NCBI RefSeq assembly: GCF_964019385.1
Contig: NW_027044871.1
Location: forward strand, 197,501-261,500
Reading direction: 5' to 3'
Length of the DNA stretch: 64,000 bases
Source of the DNA: Sycon ciliatum
Taxonomy: Eukaryota; Porifera; Calcarea; Leucosolenida; Sycettidae
Below the pieces are notes generated by a model. The model ran no database searches. It was given only the letters and a program-made list of their open reading frames with translations, and had not been told where the DNA came from. Of this stretch, positions 61,072 through 64,000 are shown in pieces. A program made the translations under genes and the position numbers. Position 1 is the stretch's first letter, and each line of letters begins with the position of its first letter.

Positions 61072-61141
61072 GTGTGCTGATCTTCAGAAACTTGCGGAAC
61101 TGAATGCTGCTGAACATTTGCATGGCCATGACCAATGGTGA
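61072..61141 (+). CDS. Candidate terminal exon
   Basis: CTATCTATTTGTTGCAG precedes. One frame, requiring two bases from the previous exon, reads CADLQKLAELNAAEHLHGHD QW then TGA at 61139-61141. The strand and position fit a last exon of the host gene, but the exon that should join it in this phase was not identified. Confidence 0.4.
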
Positions 61142-61399
61142 AGCTTGCTATTGCACTCTCAGCATGTGCTAGTATTATGCTGACTACTGCACTATGTTAC
61201 TCTCTTACACTACTACATGTATATAAACGTGCGTGCACCCGTCCACGTATGCATTCGTTTCGTATAATTATTAAATAATTATTATTTTGTTATCCCTCTT
61301 TACTTTACGTGTAAATGGGTGGACGTTTGCATGGCTGTTGGAGTTGTGTGTGTATTGTGTCTCTACTCTTTTCTTGGTGTTTTCTTGGCGTTGTATAAG

Positions 61400-61435
61400 T
61401 TTGTGTGTGTGTGTGCGTGCGTGTGCGTGCACGCA
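61400..61435. repeat. GT-rich tract
   Basis: GTGTGTGTGTGCGTGCGTGTGCG, short degenerate repeat. Confidence 0.8.
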
Positions 61436-61599
61436 CCATGAGCATAAGCATGCTAACGCGAGTTAGCAGCCAGCCCAGCGAGCTGGCCCAACCTGCACGC
61501 ATGCGGTGCTCTCACATTTGGGCAATTGTTGATTTTGCTCCTGAATTGTCCTCCCTGTTGCTTTGCTACCATCCTCCTCCTTCCTCCACCTTTTTTTTC

Positions 61600-61695
61600 T
61601 TAATTGGCCTCATTATGGCATTCGCTTCCATGTAATTGGGCTTGTAGCCCGTGTGTACTTGCGAATTCAAATAAAAATATACATACATACATGCG
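61600..61695 (+). mobile_element. 3' end of a LINE or LINE-mobilised SINE with (ATAC)n tail
   Basis: A hairpin GGGCTTGTAGCCC is followed by GTGTGTACTTGCGAATTCAA, ATAAA and ATACATACATAC. The same order (hairpin, GCGAATT, AATAAA, short repeat tail) occurs at the 3' end of the 29337-30606 LINE. Only the end of the element is recognisable. Confidence 0.65.
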
Positions 61696-62082
61696 CGAGT
61701 CACGTGGGCACACGCCGTTCAAAATCCTGTACAATGTATCTTGCATGTCATTGCTGTTTAGACTTTCGAGCGTGCAACTTGCTGTGTACCCAAACAATTT
61801 CCTTTCGTTTAGACTTTCAAGCTTCCATTCTCGTGTCTCTACGCTTCAAATTCAGACTTAAATGACGCCTGTTGGAGCCTGAAACAATGTTGTCGTCTAC
61901 AGTGGTACGTCGACTGTGGACGTTTAGCTTGCGCCATCATCAGGTTTCCTGAAGTACCTCCACGCTTCAAATTCCGATCCCAGCGACCCTTGTTTGTGCC
62001 TTGAAACAATGTCGTCGTCACCAACCGGCGTCCAGCCTCTCCGGATCTCCTCGCTCTACCTGGCTCCGCCGCCCGCCTACTA

Positions 62083-63446
62083 CAGTCCATTTCAAAACTA
62101 TAGACGCGTGGTGTTTTGCAAAATTCGATGGGATTTATTTAAATATTTTTAGTTTTTCTCCAGATTCCGTCTATGCATCGCTTCACAATTCTGGCTATAT
62201 ACCGTACTGGCAATATATATGGTCGCAGTGAGGCCATGAAGCGCTACATTGGCACATGTTTACGGCACGCAGGGCGTTACATGCAAAGTCGCACATCAGC
62301 CGTTACACAGGTTTCTATATTGCTGCAGTCCTTTTTTGCTATTGCCGCATCACTTTTTGCTATTGCCGCATCATTTCTTTGCTATTGCCGCATCATTTTT
62401 TGCAAACCGCAATGAAAAGATCGCCGCACCCCGCCGGACGCGCGTTACGAACGCAACGAAAATTTGTCGCATTAGCCTGGTCGCGCGTTACGCCACACCC
62501 CCCTGCGTTACGCGTTACGCGGCTACATATATTGCCAGTACGGTACTTTGTTTTCGCTACAATTGAAGTTTATTTTGAGATCAGTTTTTCTGGTTTTACA
62601 TGTGATTTCTGTTTTGAAGGGTTTGACCAGTTTGTTTTAAGGGTTTGACCAGTTTGTTTCGGATTTTTGCTCCTGCTGAAACAGTGCTGCGCCCAGACCA
62701 TCGCGGGTGCATTTTTGTACGGGTCCTGGTAGCCTCGCGGTTTCGATCCGTGATTTCCAGTATAAGTGTGCACGGTGTGGGGCATTCGAATCCCATCACG
62801 CCTCCTGCCTTCTTTTACTCTTCTTTTCTGCATATTTTGGATCTTGTTGGGTGAAATACAGTAAAGATGATAATTATATTTTCTCCTGCCTTTTTTTACT
62901 CTTCTTTTCTGCATGTTTTGGATCTTGTTGGGTGAAATGCAGTAAAGATGATAGTTATATTTTCTCTTTTTGATTTGATTTGAGCCTCCCTGTTCCCTTC
63001 GCCTGACACAACGAGTGACAGTGGTTTTACTCACGCCGTTTGCAAGGTGAGTTCGACGACGAGGATTTCGGACACTCAAGCGTCAATCAAAATCCAGCTC
63101 TTGTTCGAAGAAACAATGAACACGACTATCATATCTTTCTCGGCATCACTGAGATTCTTACGGGCTTTGGAAGCCATTACAGTCAGGCACTCAGAAAATG
63201 CAAACAAGAAGAAGATTCATTTGAGACTTTCATTTCTTTTGAGACTTTCCTCACATGCACACCTTTTCATTTCCGACTTTGAGTGTTTTGCATCTTTTGT
63301 ATTTCCCGCGGCGACGAAGAAAAACCTGAAAAACACATCTGAAAACCAGAAAACACTCATCCAAAACTCACGGCTGTCGTGAGCTAAAGTACGTACGGCT
63401 CGTACGTATGAATTCACGCGTCCAGCTATAGTTTTGAAATGGACTG
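62083..63446. mobile_element. Tc1/mariner-type non-autonomous element, 1364 bp
   Basis: Inverted ends CAGTCCATTTCAAAACTATA, flanked by TA on both sides (62081-62082 and 63447-63448). The match continues into ACGCGTG, with a 4-base difference (CTGG). Inside there is no intact transposase; a 24-bp minisatellite (62329-62405) and a duplicated 80-bp segment (CTCCTGCCTTCTTTTACTCT at 62801 and 62883) are present. Confidence 0.85.
62329..62405. repeat. Minisatellite, about 24-bp unit
   Basis: TTTTTTGCTATTGCCGCATC recurs about three and a half times. Confidence 0.9.
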
Positions 63447-63790
63447 TAGTAATACTACGAAAGCAGCGACGGCCGCCACGCAGCACCATCACTGCAACAG
63501 CAGGAACGAGCCTGACGATCCTAATTCGTATCCAGAGAGGCGAGTTAATGGACTTTGATTTTCTGTTGGAAGTAACAACATTAGTTGTCCACTGGCGTCA
63601 CCAACGCCACCCAGCTTCTCGTCGCTCTATTTGGATCCGTATCGCCGCTCGCCGCCAGTAGGCCGGACCCTACTGGGAGCCTGGTGCAGTGACGACCGCC
63701 ATACGCACATGCAGCACCAACACAGGCAACAGCAGGTGAACCTGACTGTCCTATGCCCTTCTCGATCGTGTCCAGAGAGGTGAGTTCGTG

Positions 63791-64000
63791 GACTTCGATT
63801 TCTTGCTGCCCGATACTGAGTCAGTTGCAGTCAGTTCTAGTGCAGCTTCGGCGACGTTCCAACTCCGTAGCCCCTCATGTTGCTCTTCTGGCGCACTAGC
63901 ATTTATTTGAATCCGAACCCAGAACTGTGCTTCGAAGGCTGCATGACGGTAGCACTGGAGTTGAGACCTGGACAGTGTTCATGAATGGTCTGTGTTCCAC
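63791..64000. other. Right window edge, no feature recognised
   Basis: No ORF, inverted repeat or microsatellite stands out in the final 210 bp. Confidence 0.5.

Larger units (their letters stand above)
61985..63790 (+). repeat. Duplicated exon-like units, one split by the Tc1/mariner element
   Basis: The flanks of the 62083-63446 element (61985-62080 plus 63449-63530) align with 63595-63785. Shared blocks are TC(G/T)TCGCTCTA(C/T)(C/T)TGGAT-like sequence, GCAGCACCA, CAACAGCAGG and TCCAGAGAGG(T/C)GAGTT. The last copy has a good donor, CAGAGAG|GTGAGTT, near 63780. A conserved frame could not be settled by eye. Confidence 0.45.

Overview
This window looks like repeat-rich nuclear DNA from a metazoan, probably an early-branching invertebrate such as a sponge or cnidarian. 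The reasons are phase-compatible GT-AG exons separated by introns of up to 13 kb, several clades of LINE, Tc1/mariner and hAT-type DNA elements, many fold-back MITEs, and very long trinucleotide microsatellites. No prokaryotic gene organisation is visible. The organism assignment is an inference.

Layout: 1-20385 is one giant (TAG)n microsatellite (704 + 3612 + 7951 bp visible) interrupted by two full-length LINEs of the restriction-like-endonuclease (RLE) type: element 1 on the minus strand (705-4828) and element 2 on the plus strand (8441-12434). 21374-23368 is a hAT-type element with an 8-bp target duplication that carries two nested palindromic MITEs. 23739-35590 holds a minus-strand EN/RT LINE split into two halves by about 8.5 kb containing a gag-protease fragment, a second 5'-truncated LINE (29340-30606) and a tandem pile of three 5'-truncated RLE-LINE fragments, each ending in (TTC)n (30824-34281). 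35.6-46.7 kb holds MITEs, microsatellites and a tandem tRNA-like repeat. 46.7-50.05 kb is a minus-strand LINE pseudogene broken at its catalytic motif by a Tc1-like element. 50079-53930 is a third RLE-LINE lying in TAA repeats. 54.9-63.5 kb is mostly DNA transposons and MITEs.

A split host gene can be traced on the plus strand through this background: exons at 23481-23706, 36485-36874, 39325-39365, 40309-40447, 41261-41298, 54473-54644, 57546-57931 and 58504-58641 (or a shorter 58594 end). All have consensus splice signals and compatible intron phases. They encode a protein of about 500 residues with an Ala run, a coiled coil and a basic stretch; I do not recognise the family. The large introns hold most of the transposable elements.

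The most notable pattern is that RLE-LINEs here sit precisely inside simple repeats: two different families in (TAG)n in opposite orientations with the repeat phase preserved, one family stacked in (TTC)n, and one in (TAA)n. The three full-length elements share an N-terminal Cys-rich CxC-like domain, an RT domain and a C-terminal zinc-knuckle/RLE module. The (TTC)n family has a 3' UTR stem with compensatory changes between copies. I infer microsatellite-targeted retrotransposition, with the cysteine domain as a candidate for target reading.
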